Positions 44,985 through 56,764 are shown, counted from the stretch's first letter. The stretch is DNA of 64,000 nucleotides from Ectobius pallidus (GCA_964059195.1 CAXKWD010000004.1:123352043-123416042); one strand, 5' to 3'. Program-made: numbers and translations. The notes: generated by a model not told the origin, from the letters alone.

Positions 44985-45180
44985 GCGGGATTTGGCGGGA
45001 AGCATGACGTTACAGGTTGTAGCCTCCAACACCCACTTCGTTAAACGCGAGATTGTTGTTTCAATTCATTATTAAATTTTTATTATTATTCTGCTATTAT
45101 ATAAAGACTGGAAGAATAGATTGGCCGTTTGTTTACTTGTTTCGGCCGTGAATCACGCCGCCGGCTGCCGACATCTTGGT
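44985..45180 (-). promoter_or_regulatory. CpG-rich, promoter-like segment
   Basis: In an otherwise AT-rich intron this stretch has many CpGs, an E2F-type site (TTTGGCGGGAA, 44991-45001) and, on minus, ACCAAGATGTCGG around an ATG at 45173. That ATG opens MSAAGGVIHGRN followed by GTAAAC, a possible donor. It could be the start of a small nested gene or a transposed promoter. No downstream exon is recognised. Confidence 0.3.
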
Positions 45181-46545
45181 GCCAGAAACTCCTTCCTCCA
45201 CCCTCTTCCTTGAAAGTCCCTTCTTCAGTTGACCTTGACAGCTTCGCATTTCAAATCAAGCCGACGACTCACGTTTTCATCAACGGCTCACATTTTTAAA
45301 TAAAATATTTTCTATGGATAACAAGAAAAGAATAGAAAATAAAAAAAATAAAAAATAAAATACAATATATTCAAATATGAGTTAATTTTTTTTTTTTTTA
45401 TGAGAAATGGTCTTTATTCCTTTGCAATCGTTTCTATTCCAATTTCGCATCTTTCCTCATCCTCCTCCTGCAGTAAACGGAGCGAATGTTGAACATAGTT
45501 ACAATAAAGTATACAATTTATACACCATGCACTTTACTGTTTTCCTGGAAAATATAATGCACTCAGCTCAAGTACACTTAATTTCATCTCTGACCTCTAA
45601 TATAAAATAAAATTGTTTGACAAAAAGAGTATTCTCGAACAGCGTAATGAGGCTAGAAATTTTAAAAGTGCTTGTTGGCAGCCCATATACTGGTGCAAGT
45701 GATTTAATGCACTGCAAACACCACATGTGTTTGTGTGTTATTATATTTTCTAGGATATAATTAGCTGAATACAATTTAAGAATTCGAGGGAATACACTGT
45801 CTGAGTCCAAATTCAACTCAAGGTCGATGGAAGTGTAGATTCTCTTTAGCCTTCTTAAGTGCAACGAACAGGTTTCTAAGTCCTCAAAGATTCCACATTA
45901 AACTAAGGTTAAGGCTACTATAAAAATGAGCCAATATCAATGTAAGGATAATGGCATTTCGTCTTCGTCATGGGATTGCTTAACCATCAATCTCGATCTG
46001 ATGAACATTTTGTGCTTTTAGTTTACCGCTTGCTCTTAAGGAGACAATCGGGTGATGAAACTAAGATATGCAATTTTTTAGATGTAAGATTGAAACATTG
46101 CACACTTTTGCTACTGTGAAATACCATTTTCCGTACATTTTGGTAGCTGTATAGGCTATTCAATAGGCCTTAAGATATTTGATTTTCTTCTAACTCAAGT
46201 AACTAAAAAATGCTTCTTCTGCAAGAAATTTCAAGGAACCTCGAGATATCCATCGAAAGACTGTTTCGCTCTGGGTTGACTAATTTGCGTACCGTTCAGT
46301 TTTATTAAGTATTTTGACTGAAATATTTAAATTGAAATGTTACGTATTAAAGTCGAACAGAACTCTTCGTTTCGATATATCGATCCAAAGCCCCATAGGC
46401 GATTCATTCAAATAACAATTCAAAACAATGAAACAAATGATATGGGAAAGCAATTATGGTTTAGTTTTAAGCTAAAATTAATGTTAAAACTACACTAAAC
46501 TTTATTGTGAGTAGGCTATATTTCATTTAAAACACTGGCGAAAGA
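45181..46545. other. Intron sequence, no gene recognised
   Basis: AT-rich with A-runs near 45340 and a T-run near 45390. Short frames at 45407-45864 have no domain. Confidence 0.4.
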
Positions 46546-46549
46546 TAAG

Positions 46550-47010
46550 AGTAAGTCGCCCCTTACGCTCCGAACAATGCGTTGCTATTGGCGACCACAC
46601 GCTTGTTATCTCGGCACTCCCGATCGTTCCTTCTCTCCAAACTCCCGATCGTACCAAATACCAGCTATTAATACCAACCCTTGCACCAAAGTTTCAACCC
46701 TCTAGCTCACCCGGCACTCCCGATCAGACCACAATCACCTCTTCACATAGTCTAAATAATGCATAACACTATCCACATAGTTAAGTGCGCGAGCGGAGGC
46801 GGCAGCCGAAGCGAAGCGCCCTTGCATTTTCGAATAATGTACGGTACACTGTTTGTCGGTTTCGAAAATGTGGCATATTGTATCTTTCAGAGGTTAGTAA
46901 GCCTGTAAACTTTTGTTTACCGGTATGACGTCACACTACCAACGTCCAATCACGAGTTTCTACGTAATATGAGGACAGAAGAAGTGGTATAAAAGAAAGT
47001 TTATCGCGAG
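46550..47010 (+). promoter_or_regulatory. GC-rich block with CRE, CCAAT and TATA boxes
   Basis: 46565-46740 repeats GGCACTCCCGATC/ACTCCCGATCGT. Further right, TGACGTCA (about 46925), CCAAT (46947) and TATAAAA (about 46989) follow in the order and spacing of a pol II core promoter on the plus strand. No plus-strand gene follows; it may be the promoter part of a retroelement LTR or DNA transposon. Confidence 0.35.
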
Positions 47011-47564
47011 GGAGTGGTGGGTGGGAACATTCATCCAATGTGCGACTTAAATTTATTTTTTCCCAAAACGCTTCTTACTTATTTATGTGCCACTATTAAT
47101 GTATTCGCTGATGGAATGTTTACAGCTTCAAGGTAGTCTCGCTGTCCTGTCATATTATAATCTGTACGGCCGTGCTAAAGCTACGGTATAACCTACATAC
47201 ATTATCATTAATTGCCATTGCATTTTTCGAAATAGGTATATATATTTTAACATTTGTTATGCGATTATAAACGACTGTATAACATTGAATCGAATTAATT
47301 AGCTAATTTCAAATTTTTCTGGTTTTTGTTAAAAAGAGGAACGTGCTAAAATTTCGCAAATACTAGTGTTTGTATTTCTTAGGTATGATTGAAATCCTGT
47401 CATTAGTCTTAATAGGGTGTTTATTTTACTCGTTATTTTGTGTACATAATATTATAGTCTTGTCGACATGATTGTTACAAGGACACAAATAACAGGCAAA
47501 CAGACATACAGACAAGAAGGTCGGAAATTTCGCATATTTTATTGATAAATGATCATTCCCGTCT
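47011..47564. other. Intron sequence, nothing recognised
   Basis: AT-rich intron between the GC-rich block and the LINE tail. Confidence 0.4.
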
Positions 47565-47627
47565 AAATTATTTATTATTATTTATTTATTACAAGAGATA
47601 TTACAAGAGGTATTACATTTAGTAATA

Positions 47628-47661
47628 CACCCGAATGAGCAAGACTGCTCGTGCTCGGGTG
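47628..47661 (-). other. Stem-loop in the LINE 3' region
   Basis: CACCCGA and TCGGGTG pair, with an inner helix GAGCA/TGCTC closing a four-base loop. Such 3' hairpins can be the template recognised by the LINE reverse transcriptase (known for several clades). Confidence 0.6.
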
Positions 47662-47815
47662 CCGTTTCAAAAATATCAAAGTGAAGAAAGAGGAGAGACA
47701 AAGAAATAGAGTGTATAATGTGCTTAACTAAAAAAGAAAGTAAAACAAAAACATTAAACATAAAAACATAAATACATAAAAGGAGTGAAACAAAAATTAC
47801 TTAAAAGCTAAAAAA

Positions 47816-48985
47816 TTACAAAAAATTCTTTACATATCTATTAAATTTAACAGTGGAGTATGCTGAGAGATCAGGATTTTTTCTGATAATTGAGTTATAG
47901 AAGCGCGGTCCAAAATTAATGCTATGCTTTAATCCTGCCGATGTGAGACATTTGGGTTCTAATAGGAGTAAATTAGTATTTCGTCTAGTTTTGTAGATAT
48001 GATCACTGGAAGAGTATTTTATACGATGTTTGTGAAAATATTTTAATATAGAAAATTTGTAAATTTGGTCCAAACTTAAAACATTAAATTCCGAAAATAT
48101 TAGGCTAGTTGGGTAATCAATGTGTTTTCTTAGACAGATTTTTATTATTCTTTTTTGTAAAAGGCAGAGGGGCTTAAGGGTAGTTTTCGCTAATCCTCCC
48201 CAGACGAGAATGCCATATTGAATAATGGACTGGAAAAGTGCTAGATAAACGGAACGTAAAACAGTAATGGGCATACAGCGGCGTAAAATGACAAATTTAT
48301 GAATTGTTCGGCGTAGTCTATTACAGATGTAGTTAACATGGTGAGACCATTTAAGGTGTTTATCAATAAAAATACCCAAATATTTCACAACGGCTGTTTC
48401 TTTCAGTGGTAAGCATTTACAATTCACATCAAAATTACAATTATGTATTATTAAATTTAAATTTGTACATTTTTTCCGCGCTATCTGACCAGTAGATGTT
48501 AATGAGAAAGGAACTAATGTTGATTTATCTACGTTTAGTGACAGAAGGTTAGAATCGAACCATTTTTTTATAATTTTCATGCCAGTATTAGCGTATTTAT
48601 ATGCTACTTCCCATGAATGACCACTGAAAATCACAACAGTGTCATCTGCGTATGAAAATATGGAGCCATTTATTTGATCTAGGTTTAAATTTAGCAAATC
48701 ATTTACATATATTAAGTATAAGATTGGTCCTAATATCGTTCCTTGTGGCACACCAATATCAATATTTGATATTTCACTTATATGGCTGTCAACCTTTGTC
48801 ATTATACATCTATTGCTCAGATATGATTCAAATAATTTGTAAACTGTTCCTCTAATTCCTATCTTATTCAGTTTATCTAATAGTATCGAGTGAATAACAG
48901 TATCAAAAGCTTTACGTAAGTCCAAGAAAATTCCTAAACAATTATTACCTTTGTCTAATTCTTTAATAATGTTACCTGTAACGTG
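47816..48985 (-). pseudogene. Reverse transcriptase, C-terminal two thirds
   Basis: Open for about 390 codons to the stop at 47816. It shows FLDLRKAFDTV (RT block with first catalytic Asp), GVPQGTILGPILYL, FSYADDTVV (YADD catalytic box), KTLPF-like thumb sequence and the C-terminal QSIIQYGILVWGG segment of CR1/Jockey-group LINEs. The frame is intact, so the copy is fairly young, but it lacks the endonuclease and RT N-terminus. Confidence 0.88.
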
Positions 48986-49169
48986 TCTATATCTCAGACA
49001 CTAAAAGGTTCAGCGGCTGCAGCAATGGCTCGTTTAAAAGAGGGGAGATAAAGAGACATGGCAGTGGGGCCTACTCTCTCGTCCATCGTTGTAAGCTTGG
49101 GCTAGAGTGTTGGAGACCTTACTTATTGACCAGCCCTTGTACAATAAAATGCATTCTATACACTATAAT

Positions 49170-50520
49170 TAGGGATGGTAGAATTTATCAACTAAAAAAT
49201 AAAGATTTAGCATTTTAAAAATAAAATTTATCATTTTATAGCAAATTTAACATTAAAATTTAGCATTTTGTAGCGATTTGGGATGAAACAATTTTATTAT
49301 TAATAGAAAAAAGTTTTACAAATTAGTGTGTTATAAAATGCATTTTATTGATTTTCCAGTTACAACAATTTCAATCGTATATGTAGGCATAAAGCAACAT
49401 AAACTTGTAGTGAAATTGTGAACACTATAATATATCTCAAGTAAGTTTGATCCTGTTCAAAACAAAGAGGTGTGGCTGTCATAGTCCCCATGTGAGAACG
49501 CATGTCATCACCGTGATAAAGGTAGTTTGTTTATTCTCAGTACAACTCACTTCCTCTCTATCTTGAACAAATAAACATGACAGGGAAATACAAGTATGGA
49601 GAGAGGAGTAAGATATGCATGGGCGTCCCGCAGGGTCGTCGTGAACAATGAATCCTTTATGTTTTGTTTGCTAATTGATATACTATAATGATGACGATGC
49701 CAGTGAGGGTTTGTTACTTCACGTGTAAATGTTGATATTATTGTTGCATGAACTTACGAACACTACTTCTCCACTAGCAAGCATGCTAATGACATTAACC
49801 ATGATGCTAATTTTCCATGAACTCTCTGTGAGTTCTCCTCCCCTTTGTTTTGAACAGGATCAAACTTACTTGATACAGAGAATAAAACACACGTCAAAAT
49901 ATATGCACTGCTAACTTGTATTTGCATACATGCATTTAAAATCAGCGTTCAGCACACACATTAAAAATTTAACATTGAAGCAATTTCAATAAAACTCTCC
50001 TTTAATCTGTTTCGGCCATCTGTGACAATGAAATTGTATTTTCTGAAAAAAGCGTTCTACATCCACGCTATTGGTAGGTGACCAGATTATCTGAATAGCT
50101 GCATTGGCAAAGAGTGAAAATTTTATTTGCATTGCTAACAAAATTTACAGTCAGTCAACCTCTTAATTGTCTCTAATTAATCATAACTACATAAGAAACT
50201 TAATATGGATTATGGAATTCTTCTCTTCATATCGAACACTGTCTTATGATTTATGGTATTCATTTGAACAGCCACTGTTGGATTAAAGAGCTCATTAACA
50301 ACTTCATAAAATTGTTTCATTTCCTGTCATATTATTTACATAAATGACCCTTACAATGAAATTTTGCACTTATTTCACAGAAATACGTACATTTCGTATT
50401 TTAACGTGAATTGAAAAAACACAATAATAGATTTCACATGCTTCAAAACCAAAATATTGCTTTTGACAGCATTTACGGACATTTAGCATTTATTGCAATT
50501 GCAAAAATTTACCATCCCTA
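49170..50520. mobile_element. hAT-type non-coding element (1351 bp)
   Basis: Ends TAGGGATGGTA and TAGGGATGGTAAATTTTTGC, inverted, with the perfect 8 bp duplication ACTATAAT (49162-49169, 50521-50528). Subterminal ATTTAGCATTT repeats occur at both ends. An internal inverted pair (CAAGTAAGTTTGATCCTGTT, 49440 and 49855) is present. No transposase. Confidence 0.92.
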
Positions 50521-51301
50521 ACTATAATATGATTTTAATGGTGTAATAATAATTTTAAGCTTGATTAACAAAATAATGAGGTCTTTGTTTATGTCACTGA
50601 CACACATAGACAATGTATTAAAGGAGAAGATTGACATAACACATTACTAATTAAATAACTTTAGGGGGAATGGTAAAAATGTAATGTTTACATGCAATGG
50701 AACTTTGATAGCAAATGAAGAATAGTAGCAAGTTTTTTTTTAAACACTATAAAATATTAATGAATTTCATATTGGTCCTTTGAGGGCAAATTTATATCAT
50801 CAAGTTCAAAATTACCACTTTATTCCCTCAATAAGTCAGCTTTAGGATTATATCATGTTATCAAGATTTTTCATCAATATTAATCTATTTTATTAACTAT
50901 ATACAGGAATAAACATCTTTGTTAACTTGAAATTGTAGGCCTACATTAATTCCCAATATTTGATCAAAATACCATTATCAGAATATTTGTATATGAGGCT
51001 ATATATAAGCCGAGTCAATAATGGTTAAAATTTAAAAGACAAAACTTGTTTATAATTAAAATTATAACAGCTGTGTACATTAAAATCATACCTCACCAAA
51101 TGATATGTACATATATGTCAGGTTAAAACTTTGACTTGTCAATAATATTCTAAAAGATCTAGGAGTATTATAAATTTAAACTCACAAATTAAAATCTAAT
51201 GAAATATGTACAATAATATTAAAACATTACACTGTAACATATGCACTGTAGGCTATGAAAAATGATAATTATCTTCAGTTTGAGTCAATTCACTCTAGCT
51301 G

Positions 51302-52846
51302 TAGGGTTATTCCATGCCAAATCATCCAACAGTGGTTGCATGACCATTTTAGAAAAAAATAATTTTTTGTATATGAGTTCATACATGTTTCAAGATATCA
51401 AAACAAGTTTTCAAAAAAATCTTGTGTTCTTGGTTTCCCAGGGGTGTCCATTTTTCAATCCTGGTGTAACACATTTTTTGCGAATATAGCTGATTACGAA
51501 TATTTTCATAACTCAACAACCATAAGAGTTAGAAATTTGAATTATGAACCATTTTGTAACTAGTGAAGCGTACTTTCAGAAATACTTTATTGTTTTCTTC
51601 AACACAAAATTTTTCATATGAAAATATGAGTTTGAAATTCGGGTAAATTTAAAAAAATCACTTTTTGGACCAAATTTTATATGAGAAGGAAGTGATTGTA
51701 AAAGTTCAAATTTTTGTTATGTTCAAACCTGCATGTGATTTGTATGTGGGGAAAAAATCATGGTCTAAAAATACATCCCTTATTTCTAAACTGGCCTCGA
51801 ATATTAGCGTTTCTCAGATTTTGACTACTTTTGGGCTTAAATATCTCTGGTGGGTACCCTTCAAAAAATCTGAAAAATTGCATAAAAGAAGCCTTTCATG
51901 TCCCTAACTCACAGTTAAAATTTCTATTTTTTGATTCAACTCCTTCTATTAATTTTATAGAACTGAAATATCACACTTTTTAGGGTAGCGTATTTGGGAG
52001 AAACTACATATAACTCAACAACCATAAGAGTTAGAAATTTGAATTATGAATAATTTTATAACTATTGAAGCTTGCTTTCAGAAATATTTTATTGTTTTCT
52101 TCAACACAAAATTTTTCATATGAAAATATGAGTTTGAAATTCGGGTAAATTTGTACAAAAAAATCACTTTTTGGACCAAATTTTATATGAGAAGGAAGTG
52201 ATTGTAAACATTCAATGTTTTTTTATATTCAAACCTGCATGTGATTTGACTGTGAGGAAAAAATCATGGTCTAAAAATACATCTCTTATTTCTAAACTGG
52301 CCTCGAATATTAGCGTTTTTCAGATTTTGACTATTATCGGGCTCAAATATCTCTGATGGGTACCCTTCAAAAAATCTGAAAAAATCGCATAAACGAAGCC
52401 TTTCATGTGCCTAACACACAGTTAAAATTTCTATTTCTAGAAACAACTCCTTCTATTAATTTTATAGAACTGAAATATCACACTTTTTAGGGTAGCGTAT
52501 TTGGGAGAAACTACATAGCATGTGATAGTGTGATATTTCAACTCTATAAAATTAATAGAAAGAGTTGTTTCTAGACATAGAAATTTTAACTATGAGTTAG
52601 GCACATGAAAGGCTTCTATTATGCAATTTTTCAGAACTTTCGAAGGTTATCCATCAGAGATATTTAAGCCCAAAAATAGTCAAAATCTGAAAAACGATAA
52701 TATTTGAGGTCAGTTTAGAAATAAGGGATGTATTTTTAGACCCTGATTTTTTCCCCACATACAAATCACATGCAGGTTTGCACATAAAATGTTTTTGAAT
52801 GTTTACAATCACTTCCTTCTCATATAAAATTTCGCCCAAAAAGTGA

Positions 52847-52879
<33 letters not shown>

Positions 52880-53658
52880 CCCGAATTTCAAACACATATT
52901 TTAATATGAAAATTTTTGTGTTGATGAAAACAAACTATTTCTGAAAGCAAGCTTCAATAGTGATAAAATGATTCATAATTCATATTTGTAACTCTTATGG
53001 TTGTTGAGTTGTATGTAGTTTTTCCCAAATTCGCTACCCTAAAAAGTGTGATATTTCAGTTCTATAAAATTAATAGAAGGAGTTGAATCAAAAAATAGAA
53101 ATTTTAACTGTGAGTTAGGGACATGAAAGGCTTCTTTTATGCAATTTTTCAGATTTTTTGAAGGGTACCCACCAGAGATATTTAAGCCCAAAAGTAGTCA
53201 AAATCTGAAAAACGCTAATATTCGAGGCCAGTTTAGAAATAAGGGATGTATTTTTAGACCATGATTTTTTCCCCACATACAAATCACATGCAGGTTTGAA
53301 CATAACAAAAATTTGAACTTTTACAATCACTTCCTTCTCATATAAAATTTGGTCCAAAAAGTAATTTTTTTTTTAAATTTACCCGAATTTCAAACTCATA
53401 TTTTCATATGAAAAATTTTGTGTTGAAGAAAACAATAAAGTATTTCTGAAAGTACGCTTCAATAGTTACAAAATGGTTCATAATTCAAATTTCTAACTTA
53501 AGGTTGTTGAGTTATGAAAATATTCGTAATCAGCTATATTCGCAAAAAATGTGTTACACCAGGATTGAAAAATGGACACCCCTGGGAAACCAAGAACACA
53601 AGATTTTTTTGAAAACCATTTTTTAAAAATTTGGATGATTTCATATGGAATGCCCTGT
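51302..53658. mobile_element. Palindromic block of four ~500 bp units
   Basis: Units at about 51510-52011, 52012-52517, 52520-53009 and 53010-53513 are arranged two forward, two reverse, with the axis near 52520. Each contains TCAACAACCATAAGAGTTAG, TGCATGTGATTTG and ATATCACACTTTTTAGGGTA (or a variant). Outer ends share ATTCCATGCCAAATCATCCA. Short open frames in each unit reflect the repetition, not a gene. Confidence 0.85.
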
Positions 53659-53768
53659 AAATAAACTACAATTAGTGGATGCATAAAACACTGTAGATGG
53701 AACAATTAACAGTTCAGTATTCTTAGGAGTACTGTTGAAGTTTCACTGTAGCCTACATAACTCATTAG

Positions 53769-54510
53769 TAGACTTCGGACTTTTAGGTCGCTAAAAATGC
53801 TGTTTTAGGTACCTAAAATAGCCTCTAAAAATTGGAAAATAGGTTCTAAAAATCGTAAAAAAGTCTCTTATAAAATCGTTAAGTTGCCAATTTTCTGAAA
53901 TATCTCAATTGCAATGCAGAATATTATATTTACTGAAGTCACCATTAATCAGTATTCATGATACAACACAGATATAGGCCTATGGTACACAGAATTATGT
54001 AGACCTATTACTAGGGCCTGTATTACTACATAACAGTGAAAACCTAATCCCTGCGCCCAGAAGCCACGCACGCTAGCATATTCAACCCCTTGTATCCCTC
54101 AGTGATTCAGAGTATTTTTTTTATTATTTTTTTTTACTGGGGTGGGAGTCGGGGAGAAAAACACTACATTTTCTTGGGAATTCCAAGAAATTTTTCTACT
54201 GAAGACGAAACATTCCTTACTATTTAACCACGTCACAAATGTGTCATGTACTGCACATTCCGAGCTAAAAAAATTAGTACAAACTGAAAAAAATGCAAGA
54301 TTTTGTGACAAAAAATGACTTATTTTGAACTTTAGAGGAAAAACAAGCAAAAAGGCAATATTAGGCTCTATCGTAAAAATAGGCTGTTTTAGGTCCTATA
54401 AAAGTATCAGTTTTAGGCATAGTCACTTATGAAACAACATGCATATACAAGTTTTCGTCCATATATCACTTAAGGATTAAAATAGGTTTTTACCTAAAAT
54501 CCGAAGTCTA
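53769..54510. mobile_element. hAT-like element (742 bp) in the right palindrome arm
   Basis: Ends TAGACTTCGGACTTTTAGGT and TAGACTTCGGATTTTAGGTA are inverted, with the perfect 8 bp duplication CTCATTAG (53761-53768, 54511-54518). The left arm of the palindrome shows the empty site (CATTAGATTTTAATTTGTGA on minus). Confidence 0.92.
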
Positions 54511-54833
54511 CTCATTAGATTTTAATTTGTGAATTTAAATTTATAATAGGCCTAGATCTTTTAGAATATTATTGACAAGTCAAAGTTTTAACCTGATATG
54601 TATGTACATATCATTTGGTGAGGTATGATTTTAATGTACACAGCTGTTATAATTTTAATTACCGTATAAATAAGTTTCATCTTGTAATTTTAATCATTAT
54701 CGACTCAGCTTATATATATAGCTTCATATATAGATATTCTGAGATTGGTATTTTGATCAAATATTGAGAATTAATATAGGCCTACAATTTCAAGTTACAA
54801 AGACGTTTATTCCTGTATATAGTTAATAAAATG

Positions 54834-55532
54834 CAGTGAGTCCACGCAAGAGTTGGCCAATGACGCGGGTTTCTGCGTTGCGGCGAGCACAGCTCCAACT
54901 CCCGAGCGATTGGGTGAAATATCTATGCAAATAAAGCCGTGATCGGTGTAATGATTCAGGTTCTCACATTTACTGTTAAAATTACAATGAAAATAACCAC
55001 TTACCTCATCACAAGGGATGTTGGAAATGTTCTCTTCTTGCATCCACACAATGCTGGGACCTTTTTAGGAAATTTTCTTTCACGTGCATAAGTTCAGCTT
55101 CCGAGATAGACTTAATTTCTCTTGTGATATTGTCTTTAATTTCTTCTAATGTATGGGAAATTGACCTATACACTTTATTTTTCAAGTTTCCTCATAAATA
55201 ATATTCACATATTGTTAGAAGAACTTAAAGACAATATCACAAAGGCCTATCACAAGAGAAATTAACTCTGTCTCAAAAGCTGAATTTATGCGCGTGAAAG
55301 AAAATTTCCTAAAAAGGTGCCAGTGTTGTGTGGATGCAAGAGGAGGACATTTCCAACATCTCTTGTGGTGTGGTACGTAGATATTTTCATTGTAATTTTG
55401 AGAACCTGAATTATTACAGCGATCGCAGCTTTATTTGCATAGATATTTCACTCGATCGCTCAGGAGTTGGAGCTGTGCCCGCCGTGACGCAGAAACCCAC
55501 GTCATTGGCCAACTCTTGCGTGGGACTCACCG
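54834..55532. mobile_element. mariner-type fold-back element (699 bp)
   Basis: Same family as 22368-23466. Both arms carry GTGAGTCC, CGCAAGAGTTGGCCAATGAC and a transposase C-terminus in opposite directions. TA at 55533-55534 and TG at 54832-54833 flank it; the empty left arm (AATAAAATAGATTAATATT on minus) shows the original TA. The first third of a transposase is absent. Confidence 0.85.
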
Positions 55533-55879
55533 TAGATTAATATTAATGAAATATCTTGATATCATTCTCATGTAATCCTAAATCTGACTTATTAAGGGAA
55601 TAAGGTGGTAATTTTGAACTTGATAATAACTATAAAATATGTTCTTCTCCCATACTAGGTATACAACCATAATGTCAATATTTACTTTATAAGACTTGCC
55701 AGTAACTTGAAAATAGTGCTTAATTGAGTGCCAATTTTTAAGATTTTTGGTATACTTTTGCCTGCCTATTTTGACATTCTAGAGCCTAACAACCATAGCT
55801 TCCAAGATTTTAATTTTTAATGCAAAACCATAGTAGAGGGCTGAAAAATATCTCAGCATAATTCAATGAAATTACTTAC

Positions 55880-55980
55880 TCTGAATTCCTTCTTCGTGGC
55901 ATCAAGCAGTTTTAAATACTGATTTCCATCTTCCAAACATTCTCTACTGGATCGTTTACCCCTTACAAACGAAACCAAAA
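55880..55980 (-). CDS. SHPRH: SHPRH exon (101 bp)
   Basis: AG acceptor at 55981-55982, GTAAGT donor just below 55880. Two bases complete a Val from the previous exon, then 33 codons including LEDGNQYLKLLDATKKEF, the helical segment before the one in the next exon (LRLVWTQL). Phase 0 at the end fits exon 35077-35274. Confidence 0.85.
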
Positions 55981-56274
55981 CTGAAAAACAGTACCAATTT
56001 TTCAATCAATAAATTAAATACTCTGAAATTTCGGTTCAGACCTTCATAATTATCATGCAAATGAAATATTTACGCATAATAATGCACAGAATTTAAGCAT
56101 TTAAATATTTACGAAAATTTAAAACTATTTCCAACTGTAAGTCCATTATACATTATTATCTTCTAAGTAACATAATATTACCAACTAATAAAAAATTAGG
56201 TAAACTGATGTAACAAAGTGTCAGAATGCTTTTGTTGAATCAATTATTGTAATTGCAATTATGAAATGCAGAAA

Positions 56275-56540
56275 ATAAGTTTTCTTTTTAATCAGATTAA
56301 AATTGTCCAGCATCAGTAGAACTACAGATTTTTGATATCTTGCCAATCGCAAACTCACATAAAAATAAAAAAAGTAAAATCCATGTCAAATTGGCAGGCT
56401 CCGGGATTTGAACCAGGGACCCTTTAGAATACAAGTCCAAGACGTTGCCATTTCGGCCACCTTGCTCAGTTTAATGGTCTAGTTTGATAAGCACACATGA
56501 AATAGTGTTATTTGTCAAAGATAAATGTATTGCTACTTGA
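56275..56540 (-). mobile_element. SINE family 2, second copy
   Basis: Inverted relative to 7540-7890. Minus strand reads GAGCAAGGTGGCCGAAATGG, GGTTCAAATCCCGG and GATGCTGGACAATTTTAATC, and keeps the upstream segment AACACTATTTCATG and CTTATCAAACTAGAC. Confidence 0.82.
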
Positions 56541-56764
56541 AATTCTTAAAATATGTCAACATTTCACAAAATTCAGTGGCAAAAAACTCCGATAATTATT
56601 TCACAGTAATATACCTTCTGTATATAACAGTACTCATGTAATACTCAATTTCAACTTGATGAACGAAATAAACAAACATCTGACTACACTGGAGTCAAAG
56701 GCCTCAATGATTAGAAATGCGGCATTGTAATATAGACATGATTTTTAAAAGAATTTGACCTTTA

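Larger units (their letters stand above)
47565..48985 (-). mobile_element. 5'-truncated non-LTR retrotransposon (CR1/Jockey-like)
   Basis: Minus-strand LINE: truncated reverse transcriptase, ~250 bp 3' non-coding region and a TAATAATAAA-rich tail at 47565-47595. The 5' end breaks off near 48985 inside the reverse transcriptase. A GC stem-loop lies in the 3' region. Confidence 0.85.
50800..55640. repeat. 4.8 kb compound palindrome
   Basis: Outer arms about 50800-51215 and 54515-55630 are reverse complements (TTGATCAAAATACC, CATACCTCACCAAATGATAT, AGATCTTTTAGAATATT). The right arm has been enlarged by two insertions (hAT-like 53769-54510, mariner fold-back 54834-55532) absent from the left arm. 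The centre is the four-unit block 51302-53658. The right end lies about 240 bp from the exon at 55880. Confidence 0.88.

Noticed and set aside
51665..53357. Similar ~60-80 residue frames starting MDQILYEKEVIV in four places
   Set aside because: They come from the four ~500 bp units of one palindromic repeat; they end at unit borders and show no codon-level constraint that I can see.
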